Assembly: GCA_035236585.1 (NCBI GenBank)
Contig: CP141127.1
Coordinates: forward strand, 69,235,495 to 69,299,494
Reading direction: 5' to 3'
DNA length: 64,000 bases
Source of the DNA: Warburgia ugandensis
Taxonomy: Eukaryota > Streptophyta > Magnoliopsida > Canellales > Canellaceae
Below the pieces are notes generated by a model. That model was not told the origin of the DNA and did no database searches. It worked only from the letters and a program-made list of their open reading frames with translations. This document shows, one piece after another, positions 10,081 to 21,546 of the stretch; position 1 is the first letter of the stretch, and the number at the start of each line of letters is the position of its first letter. Position numbers and translations under genes: made by a program.

Positions 10081-11927
10081 AGTAGATCTAGGTTTAGATG
10101 GTTATATTAGTTATAAGCCATGTCTAGCTGAAGACATTAAACTTAGCGCTTACTTGGAGATAACTCAAGACTTTTTAAAAATTCTCATTAGTCTAAATTA
10201 CCCTTTCATCATTTAGGTGACCTATATTTCAAAACATTGAGGACAATGTTTTGTTCAAGTTGAGGGGTGTAGAAATGAGATTTCTAACTTTTTCTTGCAT
10301 TCTTAAAAATATTTTGAAAAAAATTTGATAAGTTCCTTTATAAAGATGAGATTAAAATTTTTGAATATCTAGCTAACTTTTTGGCTTTAGCTTATTAATA
10401 GAGCTGTATACAATTATTTCTCTATTTTATTCTTTTTTTTAAATATCTAATGGAAATATAAAATCAAAATATTAATTACAAAAATAGCTATATATAATTT
10501 AAGTTGAAGAGGAAAATATGATGTAGAGATCATGAAGAAGAATTGTGGAGACTTATAACCCACGTGAGTTTTGAGCCATTCTTCCTTTTCTGAGAGTTAT
10601 AGATAAATTCAAAATTTTCTTTAGTAGGCATTGTTTCTTAGTTGCTCTCATTATTCTTCATCTTGGTCAACTATTGAGAAATCATAAAAGACTATACCAT
10701 ATATCTCTTAAGTTTATAATTATTTTTAAGTCATATGAAACTTAGGAAATGATAGAGGCCATCTTTGGTAAAACTAGAGCCTTTAGCCTTTCTTACATTA
10801 TTTTCTTCTAGTTATTGATCCTTTCAAATATCAACCTTTTCTTTATTAGCCGAACAACCTTTAACTATATTGAACCCAATTATATATCCATTACCCATTT
10901 GTTTTGAAAATATATAGAGAAGATTGAAGAACATCTTAGAAAAAGTATGAACAATACAATTCAAGAGATGAACATCAAAATGGGTGAAAAAGAAGAAAAT
11001 TTTATAGAGGCTATATATAAAGTTAAGTAAAAAAAAAAAAATGAAGAAGAAGAAGAAAAAGAAATAGCCAATGAAAAATAAGAATGTTCACTCTTGTGAG
11101 GAAAAGTGAAAAAGTTGTGAATACATTAACAGAATACCTTTATATATTTTCTGGACAATCTTTGTTTACCCTTACATCCATTCTTTTAATAGCCCTTACC
11201 TAAGCCTACATTTCATCCTAATAGAAGTCCTGACTTGATCCTAGGAGTAGTATGACTTGGAAATGGTTATGAAGGAATAGGGACTTTGGTAGAGTGTAAC
11301 ATTTTTAGTAGTTGATATCCTTTCATGAGACCATTATCATTCATGAGACCATTATCATTCTTTCTAAGTTCTCATTCTTTTGGATGAAATATGTGAGACT
11401 TTTGTATTTATTGAGCAATATTCTACTCACATATTAAGAAGAGATGTACACCTTTTTGAGTTTTTCTAAGTGTTAAGTATATCCTGTGAGAATTGAAGTC
11501 AAAGCATACATTTGGATGGTAATTTTGGTTATATTCAACTTGGAGACTATAATTATATATCAGATATAGAACATACTCATCTTTCAATGTTTAATGAAAT
11601 AATGGGATATCTTTAGCATAAGGGTAGGATTTTGAACCTTTTGTTCATCTCATTAGCAAGCTAAAGTTAAGAATTAGGATGAGCTGCATAAAAGAAATCT
11701 CAGATGAATAAAGGACTTTCATAAAAATTTTGAGAATTTTGTGGGTATATTCATTGCAAACCCTCATGAGGCGTAACTCGTCCACTAGGGGTAACCTTGG
11801 GGTTTAAGGGCTTGTTGTATGTGCTAAACACAAGTGAGTACTTACGAAAGTGGCACCTTTTATTTGTTTTTGTAATATAATTTCCTGCGTGTTTTGCTCA
11901 GGACTAGCAAAATGTGGTTGCGGGGTG
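10081..11927 (+). mobile_element. 3' non-coding internal region of family C retrotransposon
   Basis: Non-coding DNA lies between the broken ORFs and the LTR at 11928. Near 10235-10270 is a GAGGACAATG...AAGTTGAGGGG phrase resembling the one that follows pol in many Athila/Tat-type elements (from memory, not searched). The last 250 bases (ACCCTCATGAGGC, GGGGTTTAAGG, GGACTAGCAAAAT) are repeated at 15040-15200. A G-rich run, GTGGTTGCGGGGTG, abuts the LTR and could be the polypurine tract. An 18-bp direct repeat (TTCATGAGACCATTATCA) lies at about 11323-11360, and an A/GAA-rich run at 11028-11063. Confidence 0.5.
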
Positions 11928-14170
11928 TGATAAGTATTTGATTTTGCATAAAAACCACCCAATTAGTACCCATGTGTTACAACTTACAGAGGTAAATTAA
12001 AGGTTTTAGACCAAAACTCATAACACATGCATTTTTGTCCTAACAACCCAAAAGTTTGCTATGTTGTAGGTCCAAAGGCTGATCCAAGGTAAGTATGTTA
12101 TTAATCATATTTTTCTAGGTTTTAATTAGGGCTTTTCACTTTTTGTAGGAAGTAAGATGGTGATCTAATGGCTAAGATCGATTGGGATGAAATTGAAGAT
12201 CAAGTCAAAGCCCTAAAATCATCACTTTGACATAAACCAAAGGCCAAGATCATCTTATGGACCAGTAATGGATGTGATTAAAGGAGCTAAAGATGCCAAA
12301 GTGGGCTCATGAAGTAAGCCATGCATTTGTACCACCTTTGCATGGAAGCCACTTTAGCCATTAAATCCATGGCCCATACCAATTTTCCAAGTAGAGGTGG
12401 GTGACACACCTTGAAATCAAGCTTTCCTTTGTCTTAATTGCTACTAGACATTGGAACTTCTTAGATGCTTTTCTTACTTTGGTTTTATAGTTATCTTTTT
12501 GGCTATTTTCTCTTCAATTTAGGTTAGTAGTTTTCTTGCTTTGGTTTTGTTTTCATTGCTTACCTTTCATTATTTTGCTTTCTAGTTTTGCATCTTTCTT
12601 TCCATCTAGCTTTCTCCTTTCTTCTTTACCTTAATTCCACTTGTTTTCTTTGTTATTTTCTCAATATTTAAGATAAATCATCTCTGGTATCGACAGCCAA
12701 GTGAAGAATCAGCTTAAATCCTTGATTTTCCCACTTGAATTCCATATTTTCTACCCTCTTTTTCTCTTAGTTTTAGGCTATTTTCCCTTAGCTAGTCACC
12801 TACTTTCACTTTGTTTTTCTCAAATTCCTTTCTAAGTTTCTTTCCATGTCATTACAATTTAGAGTGTGAGCATTATATTGGATTTTTATTTTTTTTGTTT
12901 AGATAGGATTCTAGGCTTTAGAAAAGTGTGCAATCTTCATATTTTGTAGACAATTTTATGCACATAATTTTGATGTAAATTGGATATGATTCAATAAAGT
13001 TTTGTGGATATTATTATTATAAAATGTTTCTTTCATCAATTTACTTTGGATTTGGTTTGTTTTCTTGCATAAAAGATATGATTTCAATTGCTTTCTAATG
13101 TAAGATTCATTAACTTTTCTTAAAGTACCAAAATCTTGAAATTGGTTTTTCTTTACCATCAATACATATTATGTTCCTGAATCCTTAGATACTCATTTAG
13201 ATTTTTTGTTTTTTATTAGATCCCATAGTTAATTTTCATATTAAGTCACTGTAGGTGCATTACATTTCACCATCTTTAGGGCTCCAAAATCATGCACATA
13301 GTCCAAAAACCATGTGCATGGTTCTAAATCACATTCCTTTTTTATACTTGGTTAATTTAGTTAATTAATTCAGTTTTATTAGTAGTTAATTCATTTTTTG
13401 CATCTTATTTTAGTTTAGAAAGTCTTCTTTTTGAATTTTAGAAAGTTCCATCTTTAAGAACTTTTAGGATTTAAGAAGTGAAAGTCTCTTTTAATTGTAG
13501 TTTCCATTCACATGCATGTTTCTAATTTCTTATTAAATTTAATTAGATCTCATTAGTTATTTGTTTTTTCATGTTATTTTAGTGTTAAAAATTTTCCTAA
13601 ATTGAGTTTAAAAAGTTTCTAATTCTAGTTTAGGAAAGTGTTAATTTAGGAAAGTTTCCATTTTAGTAGTGTCCTTAGTTTATGTTTCTAGATTAATTCA
13701 TGCTCGTTTTGCATTTGTATCCTTTAGTTAAATAGATGTTAGTTTAGGAAAGTTGCTAAATTGCATTTTAGGAAAGTTATTAATTAGGAAAGTCATAAAA
13801 TTAGATGTTTTTAATTTAGGAATGTTTTAATTTTAGAAAGTGCATGTTTTAGGAAAGTTTTCCATTTAGAATGTTTCTTGTTTTTGCTTAGTTTCCATTT
13901 CTTGTTTTTACTTAGTTTCCATTTCTTATTTTTGCTAGTTTCCATTTCTTGTTTTTGTTTAGTTCCATTTCTTGTTTTTAGTTAGTATCTAAGTTCATGT
14001 TTTAATTTCCATTCTTCGTTTAGGACAAAAATCACTTGAATTTTGGCTAGGTTAGATAGTTTAAAGTAGGGACCCCTAGCGTCACAATAGCTCACTCCTT
14101 GTGGGATATAACTCACTAGTATGCTATATTGCAAACGATTCATGCACTTGCGAGTTTATTTAAAACAACA
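11928..14170 (+). mobile_element. Family C LTR (copy 1)
   Basis: It starts TGATAAGTATTTGATTTT and ends TTTAAAACAACA, matching both ends of the TSD-bounded solo LTR at 53986-56517. Shared interior blocks include the AACCCAAAAGTTTG and TTGTAGGTCCA phrases, a GTCATTAC run followed by TTTAGAGTGTGAGC, and ATAGGATTC. It is 2243 bp, about 290 bp shorter than the other copy, mostly because of an extra block in the latter near 54430-55020. It follows a purine-rich run, so it is read as a 3' LTR. The sense strand is T-rich. Confidence 0.65.
13868..13985 (+). repeat. Short tandem repeat inside family C LTR
   Basis: The phrase TTTCCATTTCTTGTTTTTG recurs about five times at roughly 25-27-base spacing with small changes. 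It is reduced to one or two units in the solo LTR near 56300-56340, so it expanded in this copy. Confidence 0.6.
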
Positions 14171-15200
14171 TTAGTAATCCTTTTTCTTTTCATAACCCTT
14201 ATTTATCTTAATGTAGAAACCTAGTAAGTCAAATATCAATTACCTATGATTCAAAAATGAGTAGAGAAGGTAGAAAAAAGATAAAATTTTAAGAATTCAA
14301 AAATTTCAAGAGTATCTATAAAGAAAAATATTCCTTCTCAAAGGAACAGACTATTATTAGAAAAAGAAAAGAAAAATAAGAAAAGAGAAAGGAAAATATA
14401 GAAAAGACATTCACTTCAACATTCAAAAGTAAAATTGTCCTTCATCAATTGAAGACCACTAATCAAATTTGAAACATTCAATCCTTATACCCTACTTGTC
14501 TTGCCAATGGAACCCATCTTTTCGTCCCACGCCTACTTTTCGTCCTAGCTAAAGACCTATTGATCTTAAGGTTGAAGATAGCTTTAATGAGGATATACAT
14601 ATGAAGGAATTAAGGTAAACTACCCCTACTTGTTTGCTAATGGAATCCATTCTTAGGGATCATATTCTTTTGTCTTAATGGTGCTTCTAAGATTATGTGA
14701 ACCACCAATCATCTTGGATCCAATCACATAATGAGTGAAATTTGTTTGACCCCTTTTCTTTGAGGGCTTTATTTTTGAGTGTATACTAATGAAAGATTGA
14801 GGTTGAAACATCTTTCAACAAAGCAATAAGCATTACTATTTAGAAGTCCTAACTTATGCAGCTTGTAACACACTGCACTTTGAGATGAAACTAGAATAAA
14901 ATGGCTTTGTTAGATGGGTAACTTGTGGAATTTCTTATTCATATTTATTAAGTTGTTAAAGCTAGTAGAGTGCTATTGGAGGATAATTCTCTGAGATAAA
15001 TAAAAGACATAAACTTATAGAATTTTGTGGGTATATTTACTATAAACCCTCATGAGGCCTAACTTGTCAATTAGATGTAACTTAGGGGTTTAAGGACTTA
15101 TTGCATATGTTGAATGCAATTGTGGGTACCTATGAAAATGGCAACCATTTTATTATGATGATTTTTCATATGTTTTATTTGGGACTAGCAAAATACTTTA
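14171..15200 (+). mobile_element. Second copy of family C 3' internal region
   Basis: From about 14960 it matches 11690-11920 in order (GATAAATAAAAGAC, GAATTTTGTGGGTATAT, ACCCTCATGAGGC, GGGGTTTAAGG, GGGACTAGCAAAAT). Upstream the match is looser, with A/GA-rich runs at about 14270-14400 like those at 10990-11060. It directly follows the LTR at 14170, giving the order internal-LTR-internal-LTR. Confidence 0.5.
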
Positions 15201-15848
15201 GGATGGGAAATGAGTGGAATCAATATGTTCCAATTTTTCGCCTTGCACCGACCATCCAATGAACCATGGACTAATAACCATTGCTTGAAAGGACTATACA
15301 TCTTACACCTATGGGCCGCTATAACTATCCAAGAAGACACTTGAAATTGAAAGGATAAAAAAACCCACTCAGTGGATTTTTGAGCTAAAATTCCTACGAC
15401 ACAGGAGCGGGATTCTCTAAAAAGCCAAGGTCATGGGTGGCCAAGAGGGCCCACTTGGAGACTTGGGATCTCATAGGAAATGCGAAACTTGCTTAAAGTT
15501 GGCTGGCCGATAGGGGAAAGAGAATCAACTAGTTGAGTTCTAATCTGAGTAGGCTCATAATAGGGAATACCATAACCTTGGGAACAGAGGCCTGGCCATC
15601 CTTCATCTACGATCGACGTTCTGACAAAGAAAGTTTGCCCGTCGATAGTTTAATCTTTTGATCTGCTTTGATTCATGGTCACATCTATAAACGTTATCTC
15701 GAGTTTCCTCTTGAAGCGGTGTAGCTCCTAAGTACCATTTGTCTCCAAGCCTATCTCTTACTTCCCCTTGTGTTTTTTATTCCACCTCTCAATCGATGTG
15801 TGATTGATAAATGCTTTGGCCTGGTAAGCGCTATGGACTAACTTCCTA
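15201..15848. other. Higher-GC island, candidate organellar DNA insert
   Basis: The flanks (GGGACTAGCAAAAT before; GGGGGTG then an LTR-like start after) show this segment interrupts the family C 3' region exactly where copy 1 is continuous at 11901-11928. Its composition is much closer to 45-50% G+C, with balanced strands and no T-rich or A-rich bias, quite unlike its surroundings. The texture resembles plant mitochondrial intergenic DNA, but I cannot confirm the source. No tRNA or complete ORF was seen. Confidence 0.4.
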
Positions 15849-15856
15849 GTTGGGGG

Positions 15857-16262
15857 TGCTTTAAGTATTCACTTTTGTATAAAAAGTACCCAATTAATAG
15901 TCTCTGTGTCATAAATTACAGTGTAAAAGTATAAGATTTTTCTAAAATTCATAACAATTGCATTTCTGAGCTAATGATTCAAAATTTTGATATCTTGCAA
16001 GTTCAAAAGCTAATCCAAAGTAAGTATGTGAATTTTCATAATTTTTTAGGATTTGATTCGGGTTTTCCATCTTTTGTAGGTGTTGAGAAGATGATCCAAC
16101 AATTGAGATCAAATAAGAGAAAATTTGAAGATCACGATCAAAAGAGGGCCAAAAACCTAAATTTCATCATTCTAAAGCTAAATCAAGGTTGAAGATCATC
16201 TTAAGGTAAGCAAGAAGGCAATGGGAAGCATCTTAGTCACCTTTGATTTCTCTAGCCAAAGA
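15857..16262 (+). mobile_element. Family C LTR (copy 3), truncated
   Basis: It begins TGCTTTAAGTATTCAC, diverged from TGATAAGTATTTGAT, and follows the first 400 bases of the family C LTR (TACCCAATTA, CAAGTTCAAAAGCTAATCC, TTAGGATTTGATT, GATGATCCAACAATTGAGATC). It then stops where array D begins. The short ORF at 15974-16192 lies in this LTR and is not considered a gene. Confidence 0.55.
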
Positions 16263-18328
16263 TTATTCTAAAATGATGCGGACAAAAAAAGAGCATAAAA
16301 ACTCCCTGTGGAATACAGCAACACTAGAATCCCAAAAAGATAGCTAACTCAACTTCAGCAATCCACAAATTTCAACATTACTAATTTCAAAAATTATATT
16401 TGCATATTTGCAAACAAAATTACATAACACTAGAAAAGAGTTTAAAGAAGCTTGAAACCCCTAAAGATTTCATTGACAAAAGTCACAGGCAATATCCATG
16501 TAAAATCTAAAGCAGAAATGTGTCCTCTTATTGTGCAAAGGAAATATATGAAGATAGCATTGAAATTCAATTGCAATAAAAAAAGTAAAACGACAACTTC
16601 ATTACCATATCAAATTGGTTTAAAGAGGAAAACTAGAATTAAGACAACAAACCTATTGTGAAATTTCATAGATAGATTACTCATTATTCTACCCACAATC
16701 TTCCTTGTGTATTTCTATAATAAATCATATATAAGTGATTCCTTGCATAGAAATTTTCTACACTGCATGTATGACGGGTGACTAGGAAACATGAGGAAAA
16801 GAAGTAGATCAGAGAACTAATGTCTTGACCACATAGGGGAATTTCCACAATTAAAGAAATATCATAAACTAACAAAATATTAGGTTCATTTAAACTCATC
16901 TCTCCAAATAAATCTTGACACATATGTCCCTTCAAAGATTAGCTCCAACCTTGAGGAACATAGAACATAATTGAATTTTTGAAATAAAAGAGATAAGATA
17001 ACAATCAGCACAAAAAGCTTATATATGAGTACAACCATAACCATGCAACCCAACTCGCCAATCAACATTCACAAGTTGAAGAAACCCTCCAAAATTCAAA
17101 GACTCAATTCAATTTCCAGAAAGAGAAAAAATGATGTTTTATTGTTCTAGTAGGAGAGTACTGTAAAATGACATTGGCCTAGAATATAAGCATAAGAACC
17201 CCCATTGAGGGTCAAGGCCATCAAAAGACTAGAAAGACAAGTAATTCAACTTATTCAATCCACAAATTTCAACATTATAAATTTGAAAAATTAAATTCAC
17301 ATTTTTCTTCGCTAAATCACATGATGCAAACAAAGAGCTTAAAGCTTGGTGAAAACCCTTTGAGTTAATAGTTGACAAAAGGCATAAAGGTTATCCAAGA
17401 AAAATTTGGAATGTAAATGCCCCCATATTGCACACAGTATGTATAAGTAGTTAGGAAACTTTAGTAGCAATCCATGTAAAATTTGAAGCATAAACGCATC
17501 CTCTTATTGCGTAAAGGAAATATGAAGTTATCATTGAACTTCAATTGCAATAAAAAGAAAAAAAAGAGGCAACAACACATTCATTACCATATCAAATGGG
17601 TTTAAAGAGGAAAACAAGAATTAAAATGACAATTTGCAAACACCTTATGAAATTTCATAAGTAGATTAGTCATTGTTCTACCACAATCTTCCTCACTCAG
17701 TTCGATAAAGAATCATACTTAAATGATTCCTTACATAGAAATTTTCAAACCTACATGTATGATGGGCGAACAAGAAACATGAAAAAAAGAAGTAGATCAG
17801 AGAACTGATGTCATGACCACATTGTGGAATTTCACAATTTAAGAAATATCATAAACTAACAAACGATTAGGTTCAAGTAAATCCATCTCTCCAAAAAAAC
17901 CCAAACACATATGACCCTTTAAAGATTAGCACCAACTCGAGAACATAGAGCACAACTAAATGTTTGAAATAAAGAGGCGAGATCACAATCAACACAAAAA
18001 TGGTTAATATATGAGTACAACCATAGCCATGCAACCTAACTCACCAATAAACATTTACAAGTTGAAGAAACCTAAAAAGTTCAAATACTCGATTGAATTT
18101 CCAAAAAGAGAAAAAAATGATGTTTTATTGTTCTACTAGGAGAGTACTCCAAAATGATATTGGCTAAGAATATAAGCATAAGAACCCTCATTGCAAGTCA
18201 ACATCATCAAAAGACTAGAAAGACAAGTAACTCAACTTCTTCAATCCACAATTTCAACATTACCAATTTGAAAAATTAAATTCACATTTTTCTTAGCTAA
18301 ATCACATGATGCAAACAAAGAGCTTAAA
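16263..18328 (+). repeat. Array D, long-period tandem repeat (A-rich orientation)
   Basis: A unit of about 0.9-1.0 kb repeats head to tail. The landmark CATAAGAACCC-type phrase occurs at about 16291, 17188 and 18175. Other landmarks recur in the same order: CAATCCACAA-TTTCAACATTA, CACATGATGCAAACAAAG, GTGAAATTTCATA-GTAGATTA, AGAATCATA, and AACATTCACAAGTTG. Units are imperfect. On the opposite strand parts stay open for 60-90 codons in several units (16684-16935, 16886-17068, 21935-22189) with related peptides, but without conserved reading; I treat them as repeat relics. Origin is unknown. Confidence 0.75.
18312..18328. repeat. Target-site duplication, left copy, of the RTE LINE
   Basis: CAAACAAAGAGCTTAAA is repeated as CAAACAAAAAGCTTAAA at 21530-21546, 17 bp with one mismatch. 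It is array D sequence (compare the CAAACAAAGAGCTTAAA at 22500-22516), so the empty site is known from sister units. Confidence 0.85.
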
Positions 18329-18356
18329 TCATCATCATCATCATCATCATCATCAA
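18329..18356 (-). repeat. (GAT)n tail of the LINE
   Basis: About nine ATC units on the plus strand follow the element's 3' end CTTGATGAT on the minus strand. The same trinucleotide tail ends the copy at 35567. This terminal microsatellite is typical of RTE elements. Confidence 0.85.
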
Positions 18357-18499
18357 GACATTATCCCAATTATGAGTTGGCCACATGAATCTTGTTCCTC
18401 ATTTACCCTCTATCAAGTACCATGACTTTATTTAGCCCCAAAGTTTTTAAATATTTTCTCACTACTATCCATGTTCTTTTAGGCCTTCCCCTTGCCCTT

Positions 18500-21150
18500 T
18501 TAGAACCTTCTACTTGCGTTGTCTCACTCCTCCTAACCATTGCCATTTGGGTTTCCTTTGGACATGTCCAAACCATCTAGGTCTAATCTCCCGCATCTTG
18601 TTACCTATTTGTGCTACCCCTATGTTTCCTCTAATGTTTTCATTTCTAATTCCATCCTTTCTTGTCTTTCCACTCATCCATCTCAACATCCTCATTTCCG
18701 CAATGCTCATCCTATGAACATGATGTTCCTTAACTGCCCAACACTCTGATCCATAGAGCATGGACGACCTTATGGCCATCCTATAGAATTTTCATTTTAG
18801 GTTGAATAGCACCCGCCGATCACACAAAACTCTAGATGCACGTCTTAATGTGTTCCAACCTGCTTGGATTCTCTAGGTAACCCCCATCTCAATCTCTTCA
18901 ATCTGATGAATTTGATCCTAAGTACCAAAAGTGGTCTTTCATGGGGACTTCCTGATTATCAATCTTAAATGGTGTTCCACTCCTACTCCTCCCCTTGCTA
19001 AAATTTCATTCCATATATTCTGTCTTAGTTTGGCTGATTTTAAATCCTTTATATTCTAGTATTTCTCTTCATAAATTTAGCTTTGTGTTTATTCCCTCCC
19101 TTGTCTCATCAATTAAGAATATATCATCTACAAATAGCATACACTATGGAATCTCCATGTGCAGATGTTTTGTTAACTCATTCACAATCAACGTGACAAG
19201 GTATAGGCTCAATGCCGATCCTTGGTGCAATCTTACAGTGAAAGGAAAATCATCGGACTCACAACTAGTGGTCTTAAAATTTGTTATAGCTCCCTCATAT
19301 ATATCTTTAATTATGTCTATATACCCACACAAAATCCCTTTTTTGTCCAACACCCTCCATATTAACTCTCTAGTATACTATTATAAGCTTTCTTTAAGTC
19401 AATAAAAACCATGTGGATGTCTTTTCTCCTCTCCCTATATTTCTTTATCAATTGTCTTACTAAGAAAATAGCTTCCATGGTAGACCTCCTAGGCATGAAA
19501 CCAAACTGGTTCTTCGATACACTTGTCTCATGCCGTAGCCTTTGCTCATAAGTTTGATCCCCCGATAATTAGTGCAACTCTTTATGTCTCCTATATTCTT
19601 ATAAGTTGGTGCAATAGAGCTTTTCCTCCATTCATCCAACATTTTCCTTGATTTTATAATCTTGTTAAACAACTTGGTCAACCAAATTACTCAAGTATAT
19701 CCCATATGCTTCCAAACCTCTATTGGTAGACCATTGGGTTCCATGGCCTTTCCTGATTTCACCTTTTTCAAGGCCTCTTTCACTTTGGGTATTCTAATCC
19801 TATATTCAAATCCATAATGTCCAATGTTATTTAGGTTTGTAGTATTTTCAATCCCTATATTCTTAGTGATATTGTCATTTAACAATGTTTAAAAGTAAGT
19901 TTCCCACCTTCGTTTGATCTCGTCATCTTTAAATAGTACCCTTTGAGCATCACTTCCTAAGCGCCTAACATGGTCTAAGTCCCTACCCTTCTATTCTCTT
20001 ATTTTAACAAGTTTAAATACATCTTTCTCACCTTCTCTTGATCCTAGTCTACCATAGAGGTCATCATATCCCTTATGTTTAGCCTAACTTACTATTCTCT
20101 TAACAACCATTTTAGCATTCTTATACTGTTCATAGTTTTCATTATTTCTAGTCTTCTGCCATGCTTTAAAACACACTTGTTTTTCTTTAATAACTTTTTA
20201 CACTGTGTCACTCCACCACCATGTTTCTTTTACTAATTGTCTTTTTCCTTCAGATACTCCTAAGACATCTTTTGCCACTTTCTTAATGGACTTAGCCATA
20301 TTAGTCCACATGGTGTTAACTTTTGTTTCGTAGTTCCAATTTCCTTCTACCACCAACATATTTGTTGAATGAGATTATTTTCTCTCCTTTTAAGTTCCAT
20401 CATTTAGTTTTTAGATACCTATTAAGTTCATTTTCTTTCTTCCATATTTTAAAATAAATATCCATAACCATTAACCTATGTTGTGAGGTTAAACTCTCAC
20501 TAGGTATCATCTTACAATCCGTACACATTGATCTTTTAGTATTCCTAAGTAGAAAAAGGGCTTTTGTGGAGTCCACTTTTAAAGGTTATTAAGTGTTCAT
20601 CCCTCTTCTTAAAGAATGTATTTGCAATGGCCATGTTATCTGCCAAAGCAAAATCTAGGATTGTTTCACCCTTCTCATTTCGTTCTCATATACCCTACCC
20701 TCCATGTATCTTATCATGTCACTCCTTAGCATGGCCATTTAAGTATACTCTTATAACTATCCCCTCAGTGTTGTGAATTTCTTGCATGACTCCCTCCATA
20801 TCTACCCAAAACTGTCTTTTGATTATATCTTTTAACCCTACCTGTGGTGTGTATGCAATTATAAAATTTAGGATCTACTATCCTAGAACAAGTTTTATTA
20901 TTATAATTCTATCATCAATTCTTTTAATGTCCACAAATTTATCCTTTAATTCTTTATTCACTATTATTCCTACGCCATTTCTGTTATTATCCTTTCTTAT
21001 GTACCAGAGTTTATAATCATCTATTTCTTTAATTTTGGACCCTTTCCACTAGGTTTCTTTGATACAAGCGATGTGTCACCTACGTTTCTTCTTATCTACT
21101 AACTGTAGACTCTTACATGTCAATGTTCATATATTCCATGTGGCGATACA
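18500..21150 (-). pseudogene. LINE endonuclease / reverse transcriptase, degenerate
   Basis: On the minus strand, broken frames give, in order, an APE endonuclease relic with RYMEGRVYENEMRR near 20.6-20.7 kb; an RT N-terminal segment with VKEALKKVKSGKAMEPNGLP (19691-19885), then NYRGIKLMSKGYGM (19460-19681). The RT core with RLHQGSALS-YL follows at 19144-19353. Last comes the C-terminal block [16 protein letters not shown] and [10 protein letters not shown] at 18510-18779. These are hallmark plant RTE motifs. Stops and frameshifts separate every block, so no active enzyme is encoded. Several plus-strand ORFs here (18392-18749, 18995-19405, 20564-21016) are antisense shadows. Confidence 0.85.
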
Positions 21151-21529
21151 AATCTTATGCTCTTGAGATAGCCTATTTATTAGTTCACTTCTCGACCTCC
21201 ATGGCCTAAACCCATGCCCACTCTTCATTGGACCTGGGTTTTGATACAGTGTGTCACTTCCGAAGGGACACTCTAGTAGCTCTTGCCCATTTTTCACTAC
21301 ACCCAGGAACGTCGCTTATGGGGGAAGCCCTAGCTTAAGGGAATGTCAAGTGGAGATGATGTTCACTATCTTCTCTTCTTACTTACAAGTTAATATATAA
21401 ATGCATATACATTTGCAAGTAGGAAAAAAAAAATCAAAATCATCTTCAACTTCTTCTTTACTAGTTGGCACCTGACACAAGACACTCCTCCTTTTTCATC
21501 CATCTTAGGATCGAAATCCTTGGGGTTTA

Positions 21530-21546
21530 CAAACAAAAAGCTTAAA
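21530..21546. repeat. Target-site duplication, right copy, of the RTE LINE
   Basis: CAAACAAAAAGCTTAAA matches 18312-18328 with one change; array D continues immediately after it. Confidence 0.85.

Larger units (their letters stand above)
18329..21529 (-). mobile_element. RTE-type LINE, near full length, inserted in array D
   Basis: The element is 3201 bp on the minus strand and ends in a (GAT)n tail (18329-18355) rather than poly(A), as in RTE-clade LINEs. It is bounded by a 17-bp target-site duplication. Length, a single APE endonuclease plus reverse transcriptase coding region, and the tail all fit RTE. The 5' part (about 21240-21529) is non-coding. A second, 5'-truncated member of the same family lies at 35218-35567 with the same 3' end (GTGG-C, ATTGGGATAA, GTCTTGATGATGAT). 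Confidence 0.85.

Noticed and set aside
15201-15848. A tRNA or rRNA gene in the higher-GC island
   Set aside because: I could not find a cloverleaf, conserved tRNA boxes or rRNA core sequence by eye.
18392-21016. Several plus-strand open frames of 60-136 codons
   Set aside because: They are antisense to the minus-strand LINE reverse transcriptase.
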